DNA from: JANQPX01 sp039197065
GTDB taxonomy: Bacteria > Pseudomonadota > Alphaproteobacteria > Geminicoccales > Geminicoccaceae
Assembly: GCA_039197065.1 (NCBI GenBank)
Contig: JBCCUL010000014.1
Coordinates: 62,001 to 126,000, forward strand
DNA length: 64,000 nt
Reading direction: 5' to 3'
Under the pieces are notes generated by a model that saw only the letters and a program-made list of their open reading frames with translations, was not told the origin of the DNA and did no database searches. A program made the translations under genes and the position numbers. Below are positions 1 through 8,926 of the stretch, in pieces (the stretch's first letter is position 1; every line of letters starts with the position of its first letter).

Positions 1-354
1 CGCCACCGACAGGCCGTTCATCGCGGAGATCAGCACCATCAGCAGGATCGTGCCGATCGCAAGCCCGCCGCGCACCGGTCCCATCCAGACATGGAACATC
101 TTGTAAAGGTCGTCGGCGATCCGGCTTTCGGAGAGCACATAGCCCATGAAGATGAACATCGGCAGCGTCAAAAGCGGGTACCACTTCATCAGCTTGATGG
201 CGGCGGAGAAGCCGATCTCCGAGCCGCCGGTGCCCCAAAGGAGGAGGGCAGACGCAACGCCGACGAAACCGATCGCCCCGAACACCCGCTGACCCGTCAA
301 CAGCATCAGCATCATGGTCGAGAACATCAGGATCGCGATCATCTCGTAAGACAT
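1..354 (-). CDS. dctM: TRAP transporter large permease (DctM-like), N-terminal part
   Basis: The first 118 residues of a very hydrophobic protein run off the window start. Two long membrane segments early on, the LLTGQRVFGAIG stretch and the FIFMGYVLSES stretch are typical of the DctM subunit of TRAP transporters, which moves organic acids across the inner membrane using an ion gradient. Its ATG overlaps the TGA of the small permease gene (TGATG), so the two are translationally coupled. The substrate cannot be told because the binding protein is not in the window. Partial only because of the window edge. Confidence 0.9.
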   Translation of the reverse strand, partial: MSYEMIAILMFSTMMLMLLTGQRVFGAIGFVGVASALLLWGTGGSEIGFSAAIKLMKWYPLLTLPMFIFMGYVLSESRIADDLYKMFHVWMGPVRGGLAIGTILLMVLISAMNGLSVA

Positions 355-905
355 CAGGAACGGTCCCCGTTCGCGGTGGACTGCCCTTCGACCGTGGCCA
401 CGAGTTCGATCCCTTTAATGCGCGCGACGTCCTTGAAGAACTCGGCGATCGCTTGCAGCAGCATCAAGAAGATGCCGATGCACATGATGATCTTGATCGG
501 CCACATATAGGGCCGCCAGGCGGTGGCGCTGCGTTCACCATATTGGAGCGAATAGCTGGTGCTGGAGATGCCGCCATAGAGGAGCACGCCGAGGAAGAAG
601 ATCAGGAACATGACGGTGAAGGCGTCGAACCAGGCTTTTCGTATCGGCGACCAGTCACCGTAGAAGAGATCCATGCGCACATTGGAGCCGAGCTGGATCG
701 AGTAGGGGCCGCCGAGGATGTAATAGGCGACCATGGCGAACTGCGCCATTTCCAGGGTCCAGAGCGACGGCAGGAAGAAGGTCTTCGAGATCGACGACCA
801 AAGCAGGATCGCCATCATCACGAAGATGCCGTACATCATCGCGCGGCCGACGACCCGGTTGATGCCGTCGACCAGGCGGACATAGCTCCTTACGACGCTC
901 GGCAT
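354..905 (-). CDS. dctQ: TRAP transporter small permease (DctQ-like)
   Basis: 183 residues with four hydrophobic segments at roughly 20-42, 52-70, 92-113 and 132-150, the usual size and topology of DctQ. The motif LWTLEMAQFAMV followed by GGPYSIQLGSNVRMD is typical of the family. It forms the membrane complex with DctM, and its stop codon overlaps the dctM start. A binding-protein gene is expected next to them but would lie outside the window; upstream there is instead an unrelated amidohydrolase gene. Confidence 0.88.
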   Translation of the reverse strand: MPSVVRSYVRLVDGINRVVGRAMMYGIFVMMAILLWSSISKTFFLPSLWTLEMAQFAMVAYYILGGPYSIQLGSNVRMDLFYGDWSPIRKAWFDAFTVMFLIFFLGVLLYGGISSTSYSLQYGERSATAWRPYMWPIKIIMCIGIFLMLLQAIAEFFKDVARIKGIELVATVEGQSTANGDRS

Positions 906-1053
906 GGATCACCGCTCATGGAACGCACCTCGAAAGAAAGTCGTTTCCAGTCTTTGAAGTGCCTCCCGCCTGAGTCAAGCGACCCTCGCATGTAAAATGA
1001 TGGTTATGTGCAAAGCTGCGCGACCGCTTGATCGTTGAAATTCAGCCCCATGC

Positions 1054-1914
1054 TCAACCGCTCACCCCCAGACTTCCGAGCGGCTCATTCGAGGTAAGTC
1101 GTCGCATCCCTTTGGTCACCAGCGCCGACAGCCTGGTCGCCATCGCCGATTGCTGTCGGGGCTCGATGATCAAGTCGTTGCGTATCTCGATCATGACATT
1201 GGCAAGGCCGCGGGCGATGGCGTCTACCTCGAGGGTGTGGGTGACGCCGTCGGCTGGGCCATAGGGCTCGTTTCGGCGGACGTCGAGGTCCGCCCATGTC
1301 GCTGAAACATCCAGCATCGCATCGGTGAGGGCTGTGTCGCGATCGTGAAGCAGACCCAGCTCGACGGTTCTGCGCTTGCCGTGGAAGACGGGCGTGAACG
1401 AATGCACCGTAACCACGGCCGGTGTTTTGCCCAAGGCCGCTGCTTGGTCGAGAACTGAGGCCACACCTGCCCGAAACGGGCGATAGATGGCGTCCGTGCG
1501 TGCGCGGCGCGCTGCATCACTAAGGCCGGCATTGCCGGGAATGTCGAAAATCTCGCTCCTGACCGGCATGGCGCTTTCTGCCTCCGGAGGCCGATTGCAA
1601 TCATAGACGAGCCTGGAATAGCGCTGCAGGATCAAGGGCGAGTCCAGCATCTCGGCCATCAGCCGCGCCACCTCTGCGGCGCCCGGATCCCAGGCGACAT
1701 GGCTCTCCAACACGTCACGGCTGACGCCAAGAGAATCCAACGATCTCGGGACAAGATTGCCAGCATGCTCGCAGATCAGGACGACATCGCCGCCGCCATC
1801 TGGATTGACGATTTCGACCGGCGGCTCCTCATCCGCGGCAATGAGAGGCGGTTCCGAACCGACCAATGTCAGGTTCGCGCGCCTTCGTTCCTCAGTTCCG
1901 ATCGCTTCTGACAC
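1054..1914 (-). CDS. N-formylglutamate amidohydrolase family protein
   Basis: 286 residues. The family signatures are CEHAGN (48-53), HVAWDPGA (72-79), LVYDCNRP (102-109) and TVHSFTP (169-175). These are the metal- and substrate-binding motifs of the FGase (HutG-like) family, which hydrolyses N-formylglutamate or related N-acyl amino acids. No hut genes are nearby, so the histidine-degradation role is not supported by context and the substrate is open. It lies upstream of the TRAP permeases on the same strand with a ~150-bp gap, which would allow a shared transcript if the TRAP imports a related acid; that link is inference. Confidence 0.82.
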   Translation of the reverse strand: MSEAIGTEERRRANLTLVGSEPPLIAADEEPPVEIVNPDGGGDVVLICEHAGNLVPRSLDSLGVSRDVLESHVAWDPGAAEVARLMAEMLDSPLILQRYSRLVYDCNRPPEAESAMPVRSEIFDIPGNAGLSDAARRARTDAIYRPFRAGVASVLDQAAALGKTPAVVTVHSFTPVFHGKRRTVELGLLHDRDTALTDAMLDVSATWADLDVRRNEPYGPADGVTHTLEVDAIARGLANVMIEIRNDLIIEPRQQSAMATRLSALVTKGMRRLTSNEPLGSLGVSG

Positions 1915-2415
1915 GTTTTGTCCAACGGTATTTCACACGACAGCATGATTGATAATGCGATGCAGGCGGACATGCCAGGGTCATCGATGCTGCCCGACCG
2001 GGCTTCATCGGGCTGGACCCTGTCAGTTTTCGGAGTTGGTAATGATGAAGTTGACAACTTATTGGTTATAGAAATGATATTGATGTTCTCCTTCAAAAAG
2101 AAAAATTGACCTTGTTGGACGAATGAAATCAAATGGTGAGCGAGTAACAGCGATTTTCTGCCAATCAGCCGATTGCTATTTGAAAACGCGGGACTAAAAC
2201 TAACCCTGAAATTTGTATGTAGAAATCTTGAGAACGCATGAATCGAGCTTCGTTGTCGTTCAGATTGGCTACCCGTCGGGAGGAATCGGTGTCGAAGGCT
2301 CTAGACGGCGTGATCTGGATCACATCGTCCTTCGACGGCCCGAGCGAGCATGGGTCATGCAAATGACGTCTCGGAACGCCTTGGGCCCTAACAGCCACCT
2401 ATAGGGTGAACCGTC
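1915..2415. other. AT-rich intergenic region upstream of the secretin gene
   Basis: 500 bp between divergent genes. The central part, about 2040-2230, is clearly richer in A+T than the neighbouring genes. A TTGACA hexamer at 2051-2056 has only a weak -10-like match about 18 bases downstream, so no promoter is claimed. Short open frames on both strands have no recognisable protein features. No TTAA-N7-TTAA CtrA site was found here, although pilus genes of alphaproteobacteria often have one. Confidence 0.5.
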
Positions 2416-4527
2416 GTGATGAATGGGAACCGCACCATGTTCGGACGGCTTAAAGGTCAAACTTTCTCAGCTCCTCTTCTGGCGGCCGCTCTGGTCTTTG
2501 GAATCTCAGGCGATGTCGTCGGTCAGGCATGGGAGCTCGAACGCGAAGGTGGTGTTGGCGGCGGTGGAAGCGGCAAGTCTGGCAAGGTTGCCGCGCAGAG
2601 CGTTCATCCCGACGATCCCAGTAAAAAAGTTGGTGTCTGGATAGAGATCATCCCGGCCGATGCGCCCCTGATCCGCGAAGCCGAGGGTGTTCCCGTCAGC
2701 CCGTTCGGTGACGAAGAAAAGATCTTTGAGGATGCCGACGCTGATGCACAGGCGGCGGTTGTCGCCGCTCAGGCGGAGGCGGAAGCCATGGAACGCGCTT
2801 CGAGAGTGGGCGCCAAGGTTCCCTTTCAGCCAGAAGTCGCGGTGAAAACACGATCGACGCGAACGAGCCCGCCAACGGCCGCAGAACTCCTCAAAGGTGT
2901 CGTCTCGGAGCCGATCGAGTCGACAGAGCTGGCCGCTTTGCCCAGCGCCGAGCATGCGCCGCGTCCGGCGGCACGTCCGAAAGCACTCACCGACGTTGCC
3001 GCGACAGCGCCCTCGCCGATCGAGCAAGCGCAGTTTTCGCCGAATACCGCTGCGACCCCCAAGGCGATCGTTCCGCCGCGCGCAGGCGATGGGTCGACCG
3101 AGGTTCCGGCTTTCGACCCGGTCATCCTGCCATCGCCGCGCAAGCCGGTTCAGCCCGAGGCGTCGGTGCAGCAAGCTGTGCTGGCCCCGAATGTCGCCGC
3201 ATCGCCGAAGGAATCGGTGCTGCGCACCGCACCGACACCCGATAACTCGCTGGTGGAGCTCGTCGAGACCCCGTCCGATTATTCCTTGGCCGTCTCCGCC
3301 GGCACCGCCCAGATCCTCAATCTCAAAAAAGCGGTGACCAACGTCTTCGTCGCCGATCCGAATGTCGCCGACGTCGAAGCGCTTTCGCCGACACAGATCG
3401 TCGTGCACGGCAACGAACTTGGCCGAACCAATGTCTTCGGTCTCGACAGCCGGGGCGATGTCATCTTTGCGATCGATGTCGACACGGTTCCGAACGCTGG
3501 CGCCGCCAACGCCCAGCTGAGGGCAGCGTCGCCGGCCACGACAACCGAGGTCGGACTGGAGGGCGGAACGCTGGTCGCGGCTGGCGAGGTTGCCGATGTC
3601 GGCGAGGCGATCGACGTTGCGGCCGTCACCAGAGGGCTGCAGAACACGCAAGGGCCGACGATCAACAACACCACCATTGCCGGTTCCCAGCAGGTCAATA
3701 TCCGCGTCCGCTTTGCCGAGGTCAGCCGGAACGACGTGTTCAGTCTGGGCATCAACTGGGATGCCTTGGTGGACACCGGCGACTTCCTGTTCGGCCTGTC
3801 CACCGGAAACTTCCTGTCTTCCGTCGGTGATCTTTCCGCAAGAGAGATCGCCGGTCTCAACGACGAACAGTTTGGACGCGTCGATTTCGTTGGCGAATTC
3901 GGTGACGTCAGCATCGATGCTTTCATCGATGCGCTGCAGCGGGAGGGGATCGTCAACGTTCTGGCCGAGCCTAACCTGACGTCGGTCAACGGCGCGCCCG
4001 CCAACTTCCTGGCTGGCGGCGAAATTCCCATTCTCGTGCCAGGCGGCGGCGGCGGCGATACCGTTACCATCGACTACAAGCCCTTCGGTGTCTCGCTGGA
4101 CTTCATTCCGACCTTGCTGCCGGGCGAGCGCATCAATCTGCGTGTTCGCCCCGAGGTGAGTTCGATCAGCCAGGCTGGCGCGGTTGTGCTGGATGGCTTC
4201 TCGGTGCCGGCCTTTACCGTCCGGCGGGCCGAAACCACCATCGAATTGGCAAGCGGTCAGACCTTCGCGATCGCCGGCCTTTTTCAGCGGGACCTGGCCA
4301 CCGACACCGACAAGTTCCCGGTCCTCGGCGACGTGCCGGTGCTCGGCCAGCTCTTCAAATCCCAGCGGTTCAGACGTGCCGAAACCGAGCTGGTCATCCT
4401 GATCACGCCCTACCTGGTCAAGCCGACAAGCAACCGCAATATCGCCCTGCCCAATGATCGCCTGGACACGCCGGCCAGTCCCCTGATCAAGAGAGACAGA
4501 AAGCGCGCGGGCTTTATCGTCAATTGA
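2416..4527 (+). CDS. CpaC-like type II/III secretion secretin with long Pro/Ala-rich insertion
   Basis: 703 residues, outer-membrane secretin of the RcpA/CpaC type. An N-terminal signal peptide ends near residue 37. Residues ~40-285 are low-complexity, rich in Ala, Pro, Glu and Thr with degenerate repeats such as AATPKAIVPP and AASPKESVLR. The pilus-type N-terminal domain follows (~285-365), then the secretin core (~430-675) with VNIRVRFAEVSR, NVLAEPNLTSVNG and the VPVLGQLF motif. CpaC proteins are usually nearer 500 residues, so the insertion is the unusual part. The start is GTG 2416 directly followed by ATG 2419, with AGGGTGA just upstream; ATG 2437 is an alternative. A CpaD-like lipoprotein follows after 9 bases. 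Confidence 0.88.
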   Translation: MMNGNRTMFGRLKGQTFSAPLLAAALVFGISGDVVGQAWELEREGGVGGGGSGKSGKVAAQSVHPDDPSKKVGVWIEIIPADAPLIREAEGVPVSPFGDEEKIFEDADADAQAAVVAAQAEAEAMERASRVGAKVPFQPEVAVKTRSTRTSPPTAAELLKGVVSEPIESTELAALPSAEHAPRPAARPKALTDVAATAPSPIEQAQFSPNTAATPKAIVPPRAGDGSTEVPAFDPVILPSPRKPVQPEASVQQAVLAPNVAASPKESVLRTAPTPDNSLVELVETPSDYSLAVSAGTAQILNLKKAVTNVFVADPNVADVEALSPTQIVVHGNELGRTNVFGLDSRGDVIFAIDVDTVPNAGAANAQLRAASPATTTEVGLEGGTLVAAGEVADVGEAIDVAAVTRGLQNTQGPTINNTTIAGSQQVNIRVRFAEVSRNDVFSLGINWDALVDTGDFLFGLSTGNFLSSVGDLSAREIAGLNDEQFGRVDFVGEFGDVSIDAFIDALQREGIVNVLAEPNLTSVNGAPANFLAGGEIPILVPGGGGGDTVTIDYKPFGVSLDFIPTLLPGERINLRVRPEVSSISQAGAVVLDGFSVPAFTVRRAETTIELASGQTFAIAGLFQRDLATDTDKFPVLGDVPVLGQLFKSQRFRRAETELVILITPYLVKPTSNRNIALPNDRLDTPASPLIKRDRKRAGFIVN

Positions 4528-4536
4528 TGGGATGAT

Positions 4537-5220
4537 TTGATGTCGAACATTTCAACAGCCGCACGTCGTCGGCGCCCGGCGCTTTCTCTGTCGATTGCCT
4601 TCGTGGCGGTGGTTTTGATGGGATGCGTTGCCGAGATGCCGTCCCCGCCTGGCAATGACCGGTTTCTGGTCGAGCCGATCCGTCTCACCCATCGTGTCAC
4701 CTTTGCGAGCGGTGCCGACGAGCTGAACCCGGCCGAACAGGATCAGCTCGCCGCTTTTCTGGACGAAACCGATCCGGATGGCCGCGCCGACATCTATCTC
4801 GATGCGCGGGGGCCGGAGAAGAACGGCCGGATCGACGCGGTCGCTGGTGCTCTTAGCGAGATCGGCCGGCAGAGTGCTGGCGCTGGTGGCGGCGAAGGAT
4901 CCGAGTTCGGCGTCACCGTAACGCTTCTGCAGGAGGTCGTTCTTCCGGAGGCCTGCCTGAACAGTGATGGCTGGCCGGACCCAAGGCTTCCCCCTGCGAG
5001 CTGCACGCAGGCTCTGACATTGGTGCGCATGGTGGAAAATCAGGATGACCTGTTTCGCGGCCGTGAGCTGAGCCCCGCGCGCGCCGAGACCGCCGCCAAT
5101 GCCGCTCTTCGCCATCTCCAGCGCGGTGCTCCGTCGGTTGAGGAGCAACCGGCGAATGTCGATCCCGAGATCACGCCGACCCTGCCGCCACAGCCGCTCA
5201 CCCGTGATGCAAGCTACTGA
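4537..5220 (+). CDS. CpaD-like pilus biogenesis lipoprotein
   Basis: 227 residues. A signal sequence ends in the lipobox VVLMGC (Cys31), predicting an outer-membrane lipoprotein. The segment THRVTFASGADELNPAEQ resembles the CpaD family, which accompanies the CpaC secretin in tad pilus machines. The C-terminal ~50 residues are Pro-rich and variable. It is separated from the secretin gene by 9 bases and the pair ends at a strong terminator. ATPase, pilin and prepilin peptidase genes are absent here, so the two may serve a tad system encoded elsewhere or be a stand-alone secretin/pilotin pair. Confidence 0.72.
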   Translation: MMSNISTAARRRRPALSLSIAFVAVVLMGCVAEMPSPPGNDRFLVEPIRLTHRVTFASGADELNPAEQDQLAAFLDETDPDGRADIYLDARGPEKNGRIDAVAGALSEIGRQSAGAGGGEGSEFGVTVTLLQEVVLPEACLNSDGWPDPRLPPASCTQALTLVRMVENQDDLFRGRELSPARAETAANAALRHLQRGAPSVEEQPANVDPEITPTLPPQPLTRDASY

Positions 5221-5271
5221 CATGGTCGCCGGCCGTTCGATCGACGATTGAAAACCTGACCTTACCTAAAC

Positions 5272-5309
5272 AAAGAGCGCTGCGACGAAGCCGTTGCAGC
5301 GCTCTTTTT
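5272..5309 (+). terminator. Rho-independent terminator after the cpaC/cpaD-like pair
   Basis: A perfect 12-bp stem (5272-5283 with 5296-5307) closes a 12-base loop and runs into TTTTT (5305-5309). It sits between convergent genes. On the opposite strand the stem is followed by TTTGTTT, so it may also end the metY transcript. Confidence 0.88.
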
Positions 5310-5332
5310 CGTTGGGTGATGACAAGCAAGCC

Positions 5333-6658
5333 TCAGGCGGCGGACCTGCCGCTTCCCGAACCGGCTGCAAGCGCCTGATCCAGATCCGCGATGATGTCAT
5401 CGACGGTTTCCAGACCGATCGAGAGACGAACCACCTCCGGCCCGGCGCCCGCAGCCTTTTGCTGCGCCTCGTCCAGCTGCCGGTGGGTCGTGGATGCGGG
5501 ATGGATGATCAGGGAACGGGTATCGCCGATATTGGCGAGATGCGAGAAGAGCTCGCAGGCTTCGACCAGCCGCACGCCGGCTTCATACCCGCCTTTGAGC
5601 CCGATCGTGAACACCGCGCCGGTGCCGCGCGGCATCAGGTGTTTCGCCAGGGCGTGCTGCGGTGAGCTCTTCAGCCCCGGATAGGAAACCCAGGCGACGT
5701 CCGGGTGCTCGGCGAGATAACGCGCCACCGTCAGCGCATTGTCGGCATGGCGCTGCATCCGAAGCGGCAGGGTTTCGACGCCGGTCAAGATCATGAAGGC
5801 GTTGAACGGCGAGAGGCAGGGGCCCATGTCCCGAAGTCCGATCGCCTTCGAGCGCACCGCAAAGCCGAAATCGCCGAACGTCTCCGCGAACTTCACGCCG
5901 TGATAGGCCTTGGTCGGCTGGGTCATCAGCGGGAATTTGTCGTTCTGATACCAATCGAAGGTTCCGCCCTCGACGATCATCCCGCCCATTGAATTGCCAT
6001 GGCCGCCCAGATATTTGGTCATCGAATGAAGGACGATGTCGGCGCCGTGCTTCAGGGGTCGAAAGAGATAGGGTGACGGCATGGTGTTGTCGCAAATCAG
6101 CGGCACGCCCGCCTTTTTCGCGACCTTGGAGATCGCCGCGATATCGGTGATGACGCCGTCGGGATTGGAGGTGCTTTCGACGAAGATCGCCTTGGTCTTG
6201 TCCGTAACCACCGCCTCGAAGCTCGCAGGATCGGTCGGATCGGCGAAGCGCACATGCCAGTCGAATTGCGGGAAGGTTTCGGCGAACTGGGTGATCGAGC
6301 CGCCATAGAGCTTTTGCGAGGCGATAATCTCGTCACCGGGCTGCATCAGATTAAGGAGCGCGATGAACTGCGCCGCATGGCCGCTCGCCGTGGCGCAGGC
6401 CGCCGTACCGCCTTCGAGCGCCGCGACCCGTTCCTCGAGAACCGCCACCGTCGGGTTGGTCAGACGCGAATAGATATTGCCGAACTGCTGCAGGTTGAAG
6501 AGGGACGCGGCGTGGTCGACATCGTCGAACACGAAGGAGGTGGTCTGGTAGATCGGCGTCGCACGCGCGCCCGTGGTGGCGTCCGGATTGCTGCCGGCAT
6601 GAATGGCCAGCGTTTCGATGCCGTAATCGTCGTCGTCAATCGGTGTCTCGTCGCTCAT
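5333..6658 (-). CDS. metY: O-acetylhomoserine sulfhydrylase (MetY)
   Basis: 441 residues, PLP-dependent Cys/Met metabolism family. It makes homocysteine (or methionine with methanethiol) from O-acetylhomoserine. Visible signatures: GSNPDATTGARATPIYQT near the N terminus, YSRLTNPT (63-70), and the PLP-binding lysine K215 in SMTKYLGGHG. The length is that of the MetY branch (~430), longer than cystathionine gamma-synthase. It follows the CoA-binding protein gene with a one-base gap, so the two are in one operon. No SAM-II riboswitch can fit directly upstream. Confidence 0.93.
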   Translation of the reverse strand: MSDETPIDDDDYGIETLAIHAGSNPDATTGARATPIYQTTSFVFDDVDHAASLFNLQQFGNIYSRLTNPTVAVLEERVAALEGGTAACATASGHAAQFIALLNLMQPGDEIIASQKLYGGSITQFAETFPQFDWHVRFADPTDPASFEAVVTDKTKAIFVESTSNPDGVITDIAAISKVAKKAGVPLICDNTMPSPYLFRPLKHGADIVLHSMTKYLGGHGNSMGGMIVEGGTFDWYQNDKFPLMTQPTKAYHGVKFAETFGDFGFAVRSKAIGLRDMGPCLSPFNAFMILTGVETLPLRMQRHADNALTVARYLAEHPDVAWVSYPGLKSSPQHALAKHLMPRGTGAVFTIGLKGGYEAGVRLVEACELFSHLANIGDTRSLIIHPASTTHRQLDEAQQKAAGAGPEVVRLSIGLETVDDIIADLDQALAAGSGSGRSAA

Positions 6659-6659
6659 G

Positions 6660-7187
6660 TCAGCTGTCCCTCTTCCTCAACCCGCCCTTCGGGCGTTTGA
6701 GCTGCACTGCCCGCCCGCGTTTCGCCGAAATCGTGCGGCGGTTCACGCCTATCCACCCGATCTCGCCGAAAAGCCGGCCATATTCGATCTTGGGACATCG
6801 GTCCATCACCACCTCGAGACCGGCAGCCTCCGCCCGCTTCGCCGCCTCGTCATGACGGACGCCAAGCTGCATCCAGATGACCTTGGCGCCGTTACGGATG
6901 GCGTCCTCGACCACGGCAGGCGCTTCGTCTGACCGGCGAAACACCTGCACCATATCCGGCGGCGTTTCGAGATCGTCCAGGGATGCCATCACCCGCTCGC
7001 CCAGGATCTCCGAGCCTGCATAACGCGGATTGATCGGGATGACGCGGTAGCCCTTGTTGCGGAGATAGAGGGCCGCGAAGTAGGAGGGCCGCATGTCGTT
7101 GGCGCTTAGACCGACCGCCGCGATGGTCTTGACCTTCTGAAGAATGCGCTCGATCGCCCTGTCGTCATAGCGGAGCGTGCCGCTCAT
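6660..7187 (-). CDS. CoA-binding domain protein (YccU-like)
   Basis: 175 residues forming a single Rossmann-type CoA-binding domain of the succinyl-CoA-ligase type. Seen: VGLSANDMRPSY with the following KGYRVIPINP, and IWMQLGVRHDEAA, both conserved in the YccU family. These proteins bind CoA or acyl-CoA, but their reaction is not established. The last ~20 residues are basic and variable. It lies between the enoyl-CoA hydratase-like gene and metY in what looks like one minus-strand operon. A link between acyl-CoA status and sulfur assimilation is possible but only inferred. Confidence 0.85.
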   Translation of the reverse strand: MSGTLRYDDRAIERILQKVKTIAAVGLSANDMRPSYFAALYLRNKGYRVIPINPRYAGSEILGERVMASLDDLETPPDMVQVFRRSDEAPAVVEDAIRNGAKVIWMQLGVRHDEAAKRAEAAGLEVVMDRCPKIEYGRLFGEIGWIGVNRRTISAKRGRAVQLKRPKGGLRKRDS

Positions 7188-7247
7188 GCTTTTCCCCCCA
7201 AACCCCGCACCGCCGCCGGCCTACTGTCTCAGCCGAACCCCGCGGGT

Positions 7248-8066
7248 TCACCAGCTGGGTCGGCGCTTTTCGATGAAGGCTTCGAGGCCTTCCTCGAAGT
7301 CCTTGCCGAGTGCGTTGTCGACGATCACCTCGGTCGTGAAATCGTAGGCGTCGCTCATGCCCATTTCCAGCTGCTGGTAAAACGCGCGCTTCCCGAGGGC
7401 CAGGACATCGCGCGGCTTGTCCAGGAGCCGGTTCACCAGCTCATCGAACGCCTCTTCCATGTCATCGGGTTTGACCACCTGATTGACCAGCCCGAGACGG
7501 AGCGCCTCGTCGGCATCGATGAAGTCGCCGGTGAGCAGCATCTCCATCGCTGCCTTGCGACCTATATTGCGGGAGAGGGCGACCATCGGCGTCGAGCAGA
7601 AGAGGCCGTATTTGACGCCGGATGTGGCAAAGCGCGCCTCGTCGCTGGCAAGGGCGAGGTCGCAGGCCGCAACCAACTGACAGCCGGCGGCCGTCGCGAT
7701 GCCGTCGACCAGAGCGACCACGGGCTGAGGCATTTGGCTGAGTGTCAGCATCATCTTGCTGCACTGGCCGAAGAGGGCAAGGAGATCGTCCCGGTTGCGT
7801 TCGGCGCGCATTTCCTTGAGGTCGTGGCCGGCGCAAAAGGCTCGGCCGCGGCCTGCAATCGCGACGACGCGGATGTCGGGATCGTCCTTGATCGCATCGA
7901 GCTCCTGCTGGAGGGCCGAAAGGAGTTCCTTGTTCAACGCGTTGAACGCATCACCCCGGTTCAGCGTAAGCCCGGCGATGCCATGAACGTCATGCCGAAG
8001 AAGTACCGGTCCGGCGTCTTGCTTATTCGTCTCGGCATCGGCATCGATCTCGGCGGCCTCGGCCAT
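7248..8066 (-). CDS. Enoyl-CoA hydratase/isomerase family protein (ECHDC3-like)
   Basis: 272 residues from ATG 8066, chosen because GGGGAGAG lies just upstream; the open frame continues to 8177 but into sequence without family similarity. The crotonase fold is shown by the oxyanion-hole segments AGHDLKEM (79-86) and DGIATAAGCQL (121-131). The stretch GVKYGLFCSTP replaces the usual second catalytic Glu region and is characteristic of the ECHDC3-like subfamily, whose activity is uncertain. First gene of the putative operon with the CoA-binding protein and metY. Confidence 0.85.
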   Translation of the reverse strand: MAEAAEIDADAETNKQDAGPVLLRHDVHGIAGLTLNRGDAFNALNKELLSALQQELDAIKDDPDIRVVAIAGRGRAFCAGHDLKEMRAERNRDDLLALFGQCSKMMLTLSQMPQPVVALVDGIATAAGCQLVAACDLALASDEARFATSGVKYGLFCSTPMVALSRNIGRKAAMEMLLTGDFIDADEALRLGLVNQVVKPDDMEEAFDELVNRLLDKPRDVLALGKRAFYQQLEMGMSDAYDFTTEVIVDNALGKDFEEGLEAFIEKRRPSW

Positions 8067-8157
8067 GTCTCTCTCCCCAGCAATTCCAGGACCTGCAGCG
8101 GATGCAGGTCCGAAGACCTTTATATAGGGAAGGAGATGCCGTCTTCGCAATTGCTCC

Positions 8158-8287
8158 TTAGAGCATTTCCGGGGCAAGTCAATCCAGCCCGCACCCCCTC
8201 CCGACCACCCATAGGGTACCCTTGCATTGGGTGGTCAGGAGGCGGTGCGGGCCGGTGCCGCGGAAACCTGACTGGAAAATGCTCTAG
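8158..8287. repeat. MITE-like palindromic element
   Basis: About 130 bp bounded by terminal inverted repeats: TTAGAGCATTTCC (8158-8170) and GGAAAATGCTCTAG (8274-8287). Inside is a 24-bp inverted repeat with two mismatches (8188-8211 against 8228-8251) that would form a long hairpin. It holds no coding sequence. Similar short palindromic elements carrying the AGAGCATTTTCC end are scattered through rhizobial genomes. It lies between the enoyl-CoA hydratase-like and holin genes. Confidence 0.7.
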
Positions 8288-8317
8288 CGTCGAAGCCGAC
8301 CGTGACGCGTCAGACCA

Positions 8318-8926
8318 TCAAGGAGAAATCGTTTCGGGTGCGCGATCGGTCTTGCGTTTGAGCCAGGCGGCGACCACCCGGTTGGCGCGCTTGTCCGGTT
8401 CGGCCGTCGTCAGGGCTTCCTGATAGACCCGTTCGCTTGCGGGCTCGTCCTCCTCGACCAGGCCTCGAAAGGCTTTTCTGACCCGGACAATCTCCTTCGC
8501 TGCGTCCAGGGCGCCGCCGGCGATGGTCATCTGCTGTCTGGTCACCTGCATACGGCCGCCGAAATAGAAGGCGATGATGATCGACAGGAGAGCCCAAAAT
8601 CCCTCCGGCATGATCTGATAGGCGCGGGCGATCTCGAGAAAACGGATGGGATCGGCGGGAGCGAGGATGAAAAGGCCAAGGATTCCTAATGTGATCAGCG
8701 GCCTTGGCAGACGGTTCAGGCCATCGACGAAGCTGTCCCAGCCGGTCGACGTGCGTTTGGATTTGAACTCCGCGGCGAACTGCTCGAGGGAGGCCAGATC
8801 CTGCCGGCTGATCTCCATCCTCTCCTTATGACCCCGCTCTGCCTCATTCTCGGCGTTGGGCTTGAAGACTTCCACCATCTCCTTCGCCGGACGAAAAAGG
8901 CCGGTTACCGCGTTCCAGAGACTCAT
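8318..8926 (-). CDS. Holin of the GTA three-TM type
   Basis: 202 residues. The N-terminal half is charged. Then come RLPRPLITLGILGLFIL and GFWALLSIIIAFYFGGR, hydrophobic segments typical of the holin family found with alphaproteobacterial gene transfer agents; the motif YFGGRMQ is characteristic. It permeabilises the inner membrane so that the endolysin can reach the cell wall. The start overlaps the stop of the endolysin gene (ATGA), so the pair forms a lysis cassette. No capsid, portal or terminase gene is present here, in line with lysis genes lying apart from the main GTA cluster. Confidence 0.82.
   Translation of the reverse strand: MSLWNAVTGLFRPAKEMVEVFKPNAENEAERGHKERMEISRQDLASLEQFAAEFKSKRTSTGWDSFVDGLNRLPRPLITLGILGLFILAPADPIRFLEIARAYQIMPEGFWALLSIIIAFYFGGRMQVTRQQMTIAGGALDAAKEIVRVRKAFRGLVEEDEPASERVYQEALTTAEPDKRANRVVAAWLKRKTDRAPETISP

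Noticed and set aside
2051..2080. Sigma-70 promoter with TTGACA
   Set aside because: The -10 candidates match poorly at 17-18 base spacing.
2506..3651. 381-codon open frame opposite the secretin gene
   Set aside because: Shadow of the high-GC third codon position; Arg/Gly-rich product with no domains, while the plus-strand frame has clear secretin motifs.
6659..7247. SAM-II riboswitch ahead of metY
   Set aside because: metY follows the CoA-binding gene by one base, and only 60 bases separate that gene from the one upstream; no room or motif for a riboswitch.
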